This document shows, piece by piece, positions 1 to 5,860 of a DNA stretch of 5,872 bases. The stretch is taken from assembly GCA_946007485.1 (NCBI GenBank), contig CAMGAM010000061.1, forward strand, positions 1 through 5,872, in the 5' to 3' direction. Within the stretch, counting starts at the first letter, position 1. Each line of letters begins with the position of its first letter. This DNA is from an uncultured Mycoplasmatota bacterium. GTDB taxonomy: Bacteria > Bacillota_I > Bacilli_A > RF39 > UBA660. The position numbers and the translations under genes are program-made. Below the pieces are notes generated by a model. That model saw only the letters and a list, made by a program, of their open reading frames with translations, did not search any database and was not told the origin of the DNA.

Positions 1-1115
1 GCCTCATACATCATATCAAAAAGTTCTTTTTCATAGAAATTATCAAATTGTGGATTCTTAGTTAAATCGATTATACCTGATTCCTTATTAAAAATACCTG
101 TCTTTTCATTTTTAAATTCTATCTTATTTGCCTTTACCCATTTAAGAATAATTGCTCCAAAAATATTACTTTCTTTATAACCAAAATTGTTTATTTTAAT
201 TAAAGTATTGGCATAATATATATCTTTATTACAAGGTATTTCTCTAAACATTGGTGTATTTTTTTTATCAATTGTTTTATTATTAATATAACCATATTCT
301 AATTCAGAAGTAGCGTTAACAAGAAAAACAATAAATAAAATTGGAAAGATAATAATTAATGCAAATATCAAAATGTCAATCAAAAACGAGCCACTATTAT
401 CTGTATCGTAATCATAATCAAAAGTTCCTTCTTGTGCTACTTCATATACATCATTAAAAGTTTTATATCTACTATCGACATTATCTGTCTTAAATGTATT
501 AAGTGGAAATTTAACAAGCAATGATACATATTCATTGTTTAATGAATCCTCAGTACTTAATTTAATAACTCCATTTTCTACATAAGCATAACCTTTATAT
601 CCATACCCCCAAACATCTAATGTATCTGGAAATTTATAATAACTAGATATTTCTGCCGAAAAATAATCTACATTAGTTTCTGGAAATAATACCCATGCTA
701 ATACTTGACTATCTTCTGTATTAAAAACATAATTTGATAAAGTATAACTAATTGTATATGTATGTCTTTTAAAATCTCCTTTTCCAAAACATAATTCTAT
801 TCCCTTATATGTATTATTTATTCCATAATAACCACTTTTTTCACTAAGTGATTCATCAACATCCCATTCTTTATACTTTAATTCGCTACCATCCATAAGA
901 ACTTTATAATTAGTAAGTTCTGAATTATTAAGTTCATACATTGTTTTATACCATTCACTACCAGAATCAGCCTTAACATCCCATTTTTCTACTATATTAG
1001 CTGTTCCATCTTCTAAAATATTAACATTCATTGATACACTATAAATAGTATCTGCTAATACTGATAAAGGCATAAACAACATCATCATTAAGAATAATAA
1101 TATTTTCTTTTTCAT
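1..1115 (-). CDS. DUF2207 domain membrane protein, C-terminus cut off by window edge
   Basis: The minus strand is open from an ATG at 1113-1115 to the left edge, giving 371 codons with no stop, so the C-terminus is missing. Residues 1-21 form a clear signal peptide: a lysine-rich start, a Leu/Met/Phe core and a likely cut after V-L-A. Residues 22-240 are an extracytoplasmic beta-rich domain with the early pattern of DUF2207 (a VNILEDGTANI-like strand, then EKWDV). Residues about 244-266 are a strong transmembrane helix. After it comes a stretch typical of the cytoplasmic half of DUF2207 proteins (REIPCNKDIYYA, then GAIILKWVKANKI). AGGAG at 1123-1127, seven bases upstream, supports the start. 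The gene lies 22 bases after the metallopeptidase gene on the same strand and is the last visible gene of a lemA operon. Family members are usually over 500 residues, so about a third is probably outside. The molecular function of DUF2207 is unknown; an envelope role is inferred from topology. Confidence 0.85.
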   Translation of the reverse strand, partial: MKKKILLFLMMMLFMPLSVLADTIYSVSMNVNILEDGTANIVEKWDVKADSGSEWYKTMYELNNSELTNYKVLMDGSELKYKEWDVDESLSEKSGYYGINNTYKGIELCFGKGDFKRHTYTISYTLSNYVFNTEDSQVLAWVLFPETNVDYFSAEISSYYKFPDTLDVWGYGYKGYAYVENGVIKLSTEDSLNNEYVSLLVKFPLNTFKTDNVDSRYKTFNDVYEVAQEGTFDYDYDTDNSGSFLIDILIFALIIIFPILFIVFLVNATSELEYGYINNKTIDKKNTPMFREIPCNKDIYYANTLIKINNFGYKESNIFGAIILKWVKANKIEFKNEKTGIFNKESGIIDLTKNPQFDNFYEKELFDMMYE

Positions 1116-1137
1116 ATGTTCACTCCTTTTTATATAT

Positions 1138-1764
1138 TTACTCCTTAAGCATTTTCCTACATTTTTTATAATCTGGATAATACTTACCCACTAAATTCCA
1201 AAAATCTCTTGAATGATTTGGATGAATAAAATGACTAAGTTCATGTACTATTACATAATCTAGACAACATATATTATACTTAGATAATTGATAATTCAAA
1301 GTAATATTATGATTCTTTATATTACATACTCCCCATCTACTAGTCATCTTTCTTATTTTTAAATTAGGAACCGGTATTCTTTCTTCAAACTTATTGTAAT
1401 AGTATTCCATTCTTTCACTATATATTCTAGCAATCTCTTTATCTATATATTTCTTTAATTTATTCTCATCACTTGCATATATCTTATCATCACTAAACTC
1501 TATTTCCTGAAACCCATAGATAACATCATATTCCTTTCCAAAATAATAAAATTTTTCTTCTCTATCGATTTTTTTACTATCATTATCTATCATCTTTATA
1601 ATATTATCTTTATTATCATTAATAAGTTTTAAAATACTACTTTTACTAGTTAAATAATTTGTTGATACTACTATTTTTCCATTTTTAACTCTCACATAAG
1701 TATTACGATTATTTTTTTTAATTATTTCTACTTCATACTCTTTATTATCTATTTCTACTAACAT
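1138..1764 (-). CDS. YgjP/DUF45-type zinc metallopeptidase
   Basis: This 208-residue protein carries the gluzincin-like motif HELSH at residues 174-178. It is followed by PNHSRDFW at 182-189, so His174, His178 and His184 are likely zinc ligands and Glu175 the catalytic base. The spacing and the trailing H-S-x-x-F-W are typical of the YgjP-like (DUF45) family. The family's TSRWGVC block is also present at 141-147. The N-terminal 130 residues are Lys/Asn/Asp-rich and match the usual beta-strand and helical front half. There is no signal peptide or membrane segment, so it should be cytoplasmic. AGGGGG at 1770-1775, five bases upstream, supports the start. It lies 55 bases after lemA and 22 bases before the DUF2207 gene, apparently in one operon. 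Substrates of this family are not established; the context suggests work on membrane or envelope proteins, which is inference. Family call firm, role open. Confidence 0.88.
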   Translation of the reverse strand: MLVEIDNKEYEVEIIKKNNRNTYVRVKNGKIVVSTNYLTSKSSILKLINDNKDNIIKMIDNDSKKIDREEKFYYFGKEYDVIYGFQEIEFSDDKIYASDENKLKKYIDKEIARIYSERMEYYYNKFEERIPVPNLKIRKMTSRWGVCNIKNHNITLNYQLSKYNICCLDYVIVHELSHFIHPNHSRDFWNLVGKYYPDYKKCRKMLKE

Positions 1765-1783
1765 TTTATCCCCCTAAAGAAAA

Positions 1784-1798
1784 AGACTACAAAAGTCT
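1784..1798 (-). terminator. Weak hairpin with T-tract between lemA and the peptidase gene
   Basis: Read on the minus strand, AGACT and AGTCT pair as a 5-bp stem around a five-base loop (TTTTG). They are followed directly by TTTTCTTT. The element lies after the lemA stop and just before the ribosome binding site of the next gene. It could act as a leaky terminator that keeps lemA transcripts more abundant than the two downstream genes. The stem is short and has only two G-C pairs, so strong termination is unlikely. Confidence 0.35.
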
Positions 1799-1819
1799 AA
1801 ATTACTCTAGGTTCTTATC

Positions 1820-2383
1820 CTAAAACTTTACTTTTGGTGTCTCTTTTTCTTTTTCATCAATTTTAAAGTATTCAAACTTTTTAAATTTAAACATTGAAGC
1901 AACTATATTTGATGGGAACATTTCTACTAAATTATTAAATCCCATCGCTGAATCATTATAAAATTGTCTTGCATATGTAATCTTATCTTCAGTTTCTTTA
2001 AGATCATTTTGTAAAGACATAAAATTCTCATTTGCTTTAAGTTCTGGATATGCTTCAGACAATGCAAATAATTTGTTTAATGCTCCAGTTAACTCATTAT
2101 TAGCATCTACTTTTTCATTTATTGAAGTTGCACTAACAGCTTTATTTCTTGCTTCAATAACTGCTGTTAAAGTGCCTTCTTCATGTTTTGCATATCCTTT
2201 AACTGTCTCTACTAAATTTGGTATTAAATCAGCTCTTCTTTTTAATTGAATATCTACTTGACTAAATTGATTATCTACTTTATTTCTAGCATTAACTAGT
2301 TTATTATAAACACCAATTACATAAAATGCCAAAAGAACTAATATACCAACAATTACAACAATAATAATTGTACTTGTTTCCAT
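1820..2383 (-). CDS. lemA: LemA family membrane protein
   Basis: This 187-residue protein has one N-terminal transmembrane helix (residues about 5-27). A helical, coiled-coil-rich domain of normal LemA length follows. Family signatures are clear: N-K-V-D-N-Q-F-S-Q-V-D-I-Q-L-K-R-R-A-D-L at about 34-53, then I-P-N-L-V-E-T-V-K-G-Y. Later come L-x-A-N-E-N-F, the E-T-E-D-K-I-T-Y-A-R-Q-F-Y-N-D block, and a C-terminal KETPKVKF tail. LemA proteins are short-tailed membrane proteins with the helical domain outside the membrane in most models; their biochemical role is not known. AGGAGG at 2392-2397, eight bases upstream, is an excellent ribosome binding site and fixes the start. It is the first gene of a minus-strand set with the zinc peptidase and the DUF2207 gene. 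Co-occurrence of LemA with DUF2207 proteins is common in bacteria and supports both calls. Confidence 0.95.
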   Translation of the reverse strand: METSTIIIVVIVGILVLLAFYVIGVYNKLVNARNKVDNQFSQVDIQLKRRADLIPNLVETVKGYAKHEEGTLTAVIEARNKAVSATSINEKVDANNELTGALNKLFALSEAYPELKANENFMSLQNDLKETEDKITYARQFYNDSAMGFNNLVEMFPSNIVASMFKFKKFEYFKIDEKEKETPKVKF

Positions 2384-2415
2384 GATATCATCCTCCTAAA
2401 ATAATTATATATTAA

Positions 2416-2444
2416 TTTATATTTTTTTACCAGTATTTTTTCAT
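2416..2444 (-). promoter_or_regulatory. Candidate promoter of the lemA operon
   Basis: On the minus strand, ATGAAA (2439-2444; four of six matches to TTGACA) and TATAAA (2416-2421; five of six to TATAAT) are separated by 17 bases. This would place the transcript start near 2409, about 25 bases before the lemA ATG. A second -10-like TATAAT lies at 2404-2409, but its -35 partner is poor and it would start RNA almost at the ribosome binding site. In sequence this AT-rich, chance matches are common, so the call is tentative. Confidence 0.33.
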
Positions 2445-2466
2445 ATTTTTTGTAAATATTAATATT

Positions 2467-2472
2467 GGTGAT
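2467..2472 (+). promoter_or_regulatory. Ribosome binding site of sspI (GGTGAT register)
   Basis: GGTGAT lies three bases before the sspI ATG. It matches the downstream half of the full Shine-Dalgarno sequence AGGAGGTGATC rather than the usual GGAGG core. In that register the short spacing is normal. It supports translation from 2476. Confidence 0.6.
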
Positions 2473-2475
2473 AAA

Positions 2476-2703
2476 ATGGAAAATATTGATATTAGAAAAT
2501 ATATCATTGAAAACTTTAAAGATGATAATGAAGAAAAAATTAAAGACTCTATTGAAACAACAATTAAATTCAGAGATGAAGATGCACTTATTGGATTAGG
2601 AGTTCTCTTCGAACTACTATGGAACAATATGACTGAAGAAGAAAAGAAAGATAATCTTACAAAAATAAGAACTGGTATTAAAAATTTAGCTAATCAAAGT
2701 TAG
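2476..2703 (+). CDS. sspI: Small acid-soluble spore protein, SspI family
   Basis: This 75-residue, highly charged, soluble protein resembles the minor small acid-soluble spore protein SspI, which in Bacillus species is made in the forespore, is about 71 residues long and sits in the spore core. The clearest match is GLGVLFELLW at residues 40-49, the family hallmark (GLGVLFE followed by a Trp). It is preceded by a short helix pattern (IDIRKYIIENF, 4-14) and followed by an acidic/basic helix ending in G-I-K-N. There is no membrane segment. It is the only plus-strand gene here: monocistronic, divergent from lemA and convergent with the 530-residue gene, with its own strong terminator. Such isolation fits forespore-specific expression, though no convincing sigma-G promoter was found. 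The product is not an alpha/beta-type DNA-binding SASP, and its precise role in spores is poorly known. Recognition rests on the motif and length. Confidence 0.85.
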   Translation: MENIDIRKYIIENFKDDNEEKIKDSIETTIKFRDEDALIGLGVLFELLWNNMTEEEKKDNLTKIRTGIKNLANQS

Positions 2704-2713
2704 CTATTTTTTT
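2687..2713 (+). terminator. Intrinsic terminator of sspI, overlapping its stop codon
   Basis: TAGCTAA (2687-2693) pairs perfectly with TTAGCTA (2700-2706) around a six-base loop (TCAAAG). Seven T residues follow at 2707-2713. The 3' arm contains the sspI TAG stop at 2701-2703, so the hairpin forms partly from coding sequence. This is a standard Rho-independent layout, AT-rich like the rest of the window. Confidence 0.75.
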
Positions 2714-2718
2714 ATAAT

Positions 2719-2749
2719 ATAAAAGAGAAAAGCTATAATAACTTCTCCC
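2719..2749 (-). terminator. Probable terminator of the 530-residue surface protein gene
   Basis: On the minus strand, GGGAGAA (2743-2749) can pair with TTCTCTT (2723-2729), including two G-U pairs, around a 13-base AT-rich loop. Two further T residues and TATATT follow. It lies 15 bases after the stop of the 530-residue gene. The large loop and short T-run make it weaker than the facing sspI terminator. Together the two would insulate the convergent genes. Confidence 0.42.
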
Positions 2750-2764
2750 TTTCTAGTACTTAAC

Positions 2765-4357
2765 TTATTTACTAACTAATACACTTCTTGTACCTAGTTC
2801 TGTCAAACTCATACCTATATCTCCAAAATAGAATAATTGATTATCTTTTCCTCCTCTTACAATATAATCTCTATCACTCATAAAAGCATGACCTTGATAC
2901 CAAGTATCTCCATCTTGAAGTTTAACTTCATAAGTAGCACTACCTATCTTATAATTCCCAAGTACATATTCTGAAACTCCTCCAGCCATGTCATATACTC
3001 CATATAGATTTCTAGTAGTCGTATCCCATTTATTATTACCACTTACATATGAATTATTTACATCTATCTTATAGCATCCATCACCAACACATACTCCATA
3101 CTTACTATGAGATAAATATAATGTAGCTCCCCATTCTAAATTATTAACCATATGACTACTAACTTTATCACCTAATTCATAACTACTAACAAGATTATTA
3201 GTAACACTCTTATAATTGTCAAGAGTATCATTACGATAACTTTCTACAGAAGATATACTTAAATAATTATCTCCACTTTTACTAAGTTCATACTTACTAA
3301 TCCAAAATCCTGATAAATTATCTCCAAATGCCGGATGAGTAATATATATATCGTTCTTATAATTATCTGTATTAATCGTATTTAATCCATTCTCAAAAAT
3401 AATCTCTATTCCATCATCATATGCCAAATAACTATCATTAACCTCATCTTCTACATTCCATAACTTATATCTAAATCTAGGTATCCATACATAATAAGCA
3501 AGAATATCATCTTTATTAATAGTCATTCCAACACTGTTATACTTATTATTATTTACAATTACTACATTTGCCCATTTTTGACTACTATAATCATACCATA
3601 AATTATCTTTATCACTGTTATTCTTATCAGCAACAACCCATTCACCATTTTTATAACTAACAGGTATCATATTATTATATAATTCTGGAATATTTGCACA
3701 AGTTTTATCATAATTAGGAACTCTTTCAAATTGCTTCTTAGCTCCTCCATATAAAGCAATAAATATCTTCATTGACATCTTACTATTAGCAATACTACTT
3801 TGATCAATCTTTTCACAAGTAAGTAAATCATCACAACTTTCACTTATCCAAAAAATAAGTACATATTTATCATATTCTTGATCATATTTTGGTAAATCTT
3901 CCTGAATATTAGTAAGTCTCATGGTACTGCCTAAAACATTTCCATCAAATCCCGGAGATAAACTACCATTAGATATTAATTTTCCATTCTTATATAAATT
4001 CCATTTCGTATATTCATTAAGTAAACTACAATCGATATTCATCTCATTAAGCATTACATCATATATTAAATCATCATTCTTATTCTGAGATACTCCTCTT
4101 AAAGAAAACTCTAATCTAATAACATTATCTTTCGTATCTATATTAATATTCTCATCAGACATTGGTTCTATTTCACTAAAAGATAATTCCGTATCCCCAA
4201 CATAATCTATATTATATTCGCCAGTTTTAATTTCAGTTTGTGTTCTATCATTAAGAAGTTTTGAAGTTGCAAAAGTAATTCCTCCAATTCCTAAAACAAT
4301 TACCAATACTTCAAAAACTATTACTAAAGCATTTTTATTCTTAAAAGAATTATCCAT
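2765..4357 (-). CDS. Membrane-anchored surface protein with C-terminal FGE-sulfatase/C-type-lectin-like domain
   Basis: This 530-residue protein starts with a short polar, basic segment and a hydrophobic helix (about 10-30), so it is anchored or exported. Residues about 45-205 look like an extracytoplasmic beta-sandwich, loosely like TasA/camelysin-type proteins (weak). Residues 226-268 carry a linker-like block (MIPVSYKNGEW, then WYDY and KWANVV). The C-terminal half (about 285-530) has FGE-sulfatase (SUMF1/PvdO-like) marks: YYVWIPRFRYKLW (288-300), GFWISKYELS (350-359), LEWGATLYLSHSKYG (407-421), LYGVYDMAGGVSEYV (451-465), RGG (501-503) and GTRSVLV (522-528). Real formylglycine-generating enzymes have cysteines near this C-terminus; none are here, so oxygenase activity is unlikely and a binding role is inferred. 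Cys pairs 175/181 and 423/428 could be disulfides. AGGAG at 4366-4370, eight bases upstream, fixes the start. The gene appears monocistronic, with its own promoter and terminators on both sides. Fold call moderate, function unknown. Confidence 0.75.
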   Translation of the reverse strand: MDNSFKNKNALVIVFEVLVIVLGIGGITFATSKLLNDRTQTEIKTGEYNIDYVGDTELSFSEIEPMSDENINIDTKDNVIRLEFSLRGVSQNKNDDLIYDVMLNEMNIDCSLLNEYTKWNLYKNGKLISNGSLSPGFDGNVLGSTMRLTNIQEDLPKYDQEYDKYVLIFWISESCDDLLTCEKIDQSSIANSKMSMKIFIALYGGAKKQFERVPNYDKTCANIPELYNNMIPVSYKNGEWVVADKNNSDKDNLWYDYSSQKWANVVIVNNNKYNSVGMTINKDDILAYYVWIPRFRYKLWNVEDEVNDSYLAYDDGIEIIFENGLNTINTDNYKNDIYITHPAFGDNLSGFWISKYELSKSGDNYLSISSVESYRNDTLDNYKSVTNNLVSSYELGDKVSSHMVNNLEWGATLYLSHSKYGVCVGDGCYKIDVNNSYVSGNNKWDTTTRNLYGVYDMAGGVSEYVLGNYKIGSATYEVKLQDGDTWYQGHAFMSDRDYIVRGGKDNQLFYFGDIGMSLTELGTRSVLVSK

Positions 4358-4381
4358 ATCGTCAGCTCCTCTACTAAACTC

Positions 4382-4410
4382 ATTATATTATAAATAACTT
4401 TTTATTACAA
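4382..4410 (-). promoter_or_regulatory. Sigma-A-like promoter of the 530-residue surface protein gene
   Basis: On the minus strand TTGTAA (4405-4410; four of six to TTGACA) and a perfect TATAAT (4382-4387) are separated by exactly 17 bases. A transcript start near 4375 gives a leader of about 18 bases that contains the AGAGGAG ribosome binding site. The promoter begins just after the glyS terminator, so the gene is probably transcribed on its own. A second overlapping TATAAT sits five bases upstream of the first. Confidence 0.65.
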
Positions 4411-4412
4411 GA

Positions 4413-4437
4413 AAAAAGAATAATATTTATTCTTTTT
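4413..4437 (-). terminator. A/T-rich hairpin terminator after glyS
   Basis: Two perfectly complementary 11-base arms (4413-4423 and 4427-4437) surround a three-base loop. Only one of the eleven pairs is G-C. Read on the minus strand the hairpin ends in a T-rich arm and lies 10 bases after the glyS stop, where a terminator is expected. Because the arms are A-tract and T-tract, it could also act on the opposite strand. Confidence 0.55.
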
Positions 4438-4446
4438 ACATCCTAT

Positions 4447-5829
4447 CTAAAATTTTATTCTCTCTTCAACATAATCTTTTACTTCATCTAATTTCAAAGT
4501 AATTTGTTCCATAGTATTGATGTCTCTAATTGTTACCGTTCCATTATTAATTGTCTCATCATCAACAGTTATGCAAAAAGGTGTTCCTATTGCATCAGCT
4601 CTACGATATCTCTTTCCAATAGATCCTGATTCATCATAACTTGTCATAAACTCTTTACTAAGTTCTTTATATAATTCTAAAGCTTTCTCACTATGATATT
4701 TCTTAACAAGTGGTAATACTGTACATTTATATGGAGCTAAATATGGATGTAATCTCATTACTTCTCTAACATCCCCATTTTCTAACTCTTCTTTCTCATA
4801 TCCATTACATAAAACTGTCAAAAATAATCTTTCCACTCCTAAAGACGGTTCAATAACATAAGGAATATATTTTTCATTCGTATCTGGATCTAAGTACATT
4901 TGACTTACACCACTAAATTTCTGATGTTGTGATAAATCATAATCAGTCCTACTAGCTATTCCCCATAATTCTCCCCATCCAAAAGGAAATTTATATTCTA
5001 TATCTGTTGTTGCATTACTATAAAAGCAAAGTTCTTCTTGCGAATGATCTCTAAGTCTTAAATTTTCTTCTTTAATTCCTAAATCTAATAAAAATTTCTT
5101 ACATTCCTCTTTATAATGCTTAAACCACTCAAGTTCAGTTCCTGGTTTACAGAAAAATTCTAACTCCATCTGTTCAAATTCTCTAACTCTAAAGATAAAA
5201 TTACCAGGTGTTATTTCATTTCTAAAACTCTTCCCTACCTGTCCTATTCCAAAAGGAACTTTTAATCTCATACTTCTTTGTACATTCAAGAAATCTGTAA
5301 ATATTCCTTGAGCCGTCTCTGGTCTTAAATATACTGTACTCTTATTATCTTCCGTAACTCCTTGAAAAGTTTTAAACATCAAATTAAATTTTCTAATATC
5401 AGTATAATCTAACTTACCACATTTAGGACAAACTATTTTATGATCATTGATATATTTAATTAATTCTTCATCACTCATTGCCCCTGCTTCCATACATCCA
5501 TCATCTTCTACTAATTTATCAGCTCTATATCTTGTCTTACAAGCTTTACAATCGATAAGTGGATCTGAAAAAGTACTTATATGTCCTGAAGCTTCCCATG
5601 TTCTAGGATTCATCAAAATAGCTGAATCAAGTCCTACATTATTAACATCTTCTTGAACAAATCTCTTCATCCAAGCATTCTTAATATTATTCTTAAGTTC
5701 TACCCCTACTGGTCCAAAATCCCATGTATTAGCAAGTCCTCCATATATTTCACTACCTTGAAATATAAATCCATATTGTTTACAATAATTAACTAACTCC
5801 TGCATATTATTTTCTTTCATTTCTATCAT
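4447..5829 (-). CDS. glyS: Glycyl-tRNA synthetase, single-chain alpha2 type
   Basis: This enzyme charges tRNA-Gly with glycine using ATP in the cytoplasm. The 460 residues match the homodimeric (archaeal/eukaryotic-like) class II form found in many low-GC Gram-positives, not the two-gene alpha2beta2 form. The N-terminal FQGSEIYGGLANTWDFGPVG block (24-43) is diagnostic. A zinc-ribbon-like insert has C94-x2-C97 and C134-x2-C137. Class II marks follow: LRPETAQGIF (168-177), motif 2 with FRNEITPGN and FRVREFEQMELEFF (202-226), and motif 3 IEPSLGVERLF (326-336). The anticodon-binding domain covers about 362-460, with SGSIGKRYRRADAIGTPF at 401-418. The length is normal and no key motif is missing. 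Start choice is uncertain: the GAGAGG site at 5831-5836 is one base from the first ATG but ten from the ATG at 5818-5820, which seems the better start. A third ATG at 5803-5805 aligns with the usual family start. It appears monocistronic. Confidence 0.97.
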   Translation of the reverse strand: MIEMKENNMQELVNYCKQYGFIFQGSEIYGGLANTWDFGPVGVELKNNIKNAWMKRFVQEDVNNVGLDSAILMNPRTWEASGHISTFSDPLIDCKACKTRYRADKLVEDDGCMEAGAMSDEELIKYINDHKIVCPKCGKLDYTDIRKFNLMFKTFQGVTEDNKSTVYLRPETAQGIFTDFLNVQRSMRLKVPFGIGQVGKSFRNEITPGNFIFRVREFEQMELEFFCKPGTELEWFKHYKEECKKFLLDLGIKEENLRLRDHSQEELCFYSNATTDIEYKFPFGWGELWGIASRTDYDLSQHQKFSGVSQMYLDPDTNEKYIPYVIEPSLGVERLFLTVLCNGYEKEELENGDVREVMRLHPYLAPYKCTVLPLVKKYHSEKALELYKELSKEFMTSYDESGSIGKRYRRADAIGTPFCITVDDETINNGTVTIRDINTMEQITLKLDEVKDYVEERIKF

Positions 5830-5830
5830 T

Positions 5831-5836
5831 CCTCTC
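5831..5836 (-). promoter_or_regulatory. glyS: Ribosome binding site that decides the glyS start
   Basis: GAGAGG on the minus strand ends one base before the ATG at 5827-5829, too close for initiation there. The next in-frame ATG (5818-5820) is ten bases away, slightly long but workable. This favours a 457-residue product over the longest open frame of 460. Confidence 0.5.
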
Positions 5837-5851
5837 TATTGTTTAATTCTC

Positions 5852-5860
5852 TTTATACCA
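5852..5860 (-). promoter_or_regulatory. glyS: Candidate extended -10 promoter of glyS
   Basis: TGGTATAAA on the minus strand fits the extended -10 form (TGn then TATAAT, one mismatch). The transcript would start near 5845, 16 to 25 bases before the possible glyS start codons. The -35 region lies outside the window. If real, it leaves no room for a T-box leader in this transcript. Confidence 0.38.

Larger units (their letters stand above)
2384..2475. other. Divergent intergenic region lemA/sspI
   Basis: This 92-base, very AT-rich spacer separates the divergent lemA and sspI genes and must carry control signals for both. A sigma-A-like candidate for lemA is listed separately. For sspI one would expect a forespore (sigma-G) promoter. 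CATATTT at 2442-2448 resembles the sigma-G -10 (CATnnTA), but the best -35 match (TTATA, 2417-2421) is 20 bases away, longer than usual, so I do not call it. Confidence 0.5.

Noticed and set aside
2417..2448. Sigma-G promoter for sspI
   Set aside because: CATATTT fits the -10 partly, but the best -35 (TTATA) is 20 bases away and such matches are expected by chance in this AT-rich spacer.
2427..2627. Open frame of 66 codons on the minus strand over sspI
   Set aside because: It lies opposite the sspI coding sequence, has a low-complexity Ser/Ile/Leu-rich product and lacks a ribosome binding site; sspI itself has a recognisable family motif.
2765..4357. Active formylglycine-generating enzyme (sulfatase maturase)
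   Set aside because: The C-terminal catalytic cysteines are missing, no sulfatase gene is nearby, and the domain sits behind an N-terminal membrane anchor and beta-rich region.
5447..5656. Open frame of 69 codons on the plus strand inside glyS
   Set aside because: It is the complement of well-conserved glyS codons, with a Ser/Leu-rich product and no family resemblance.
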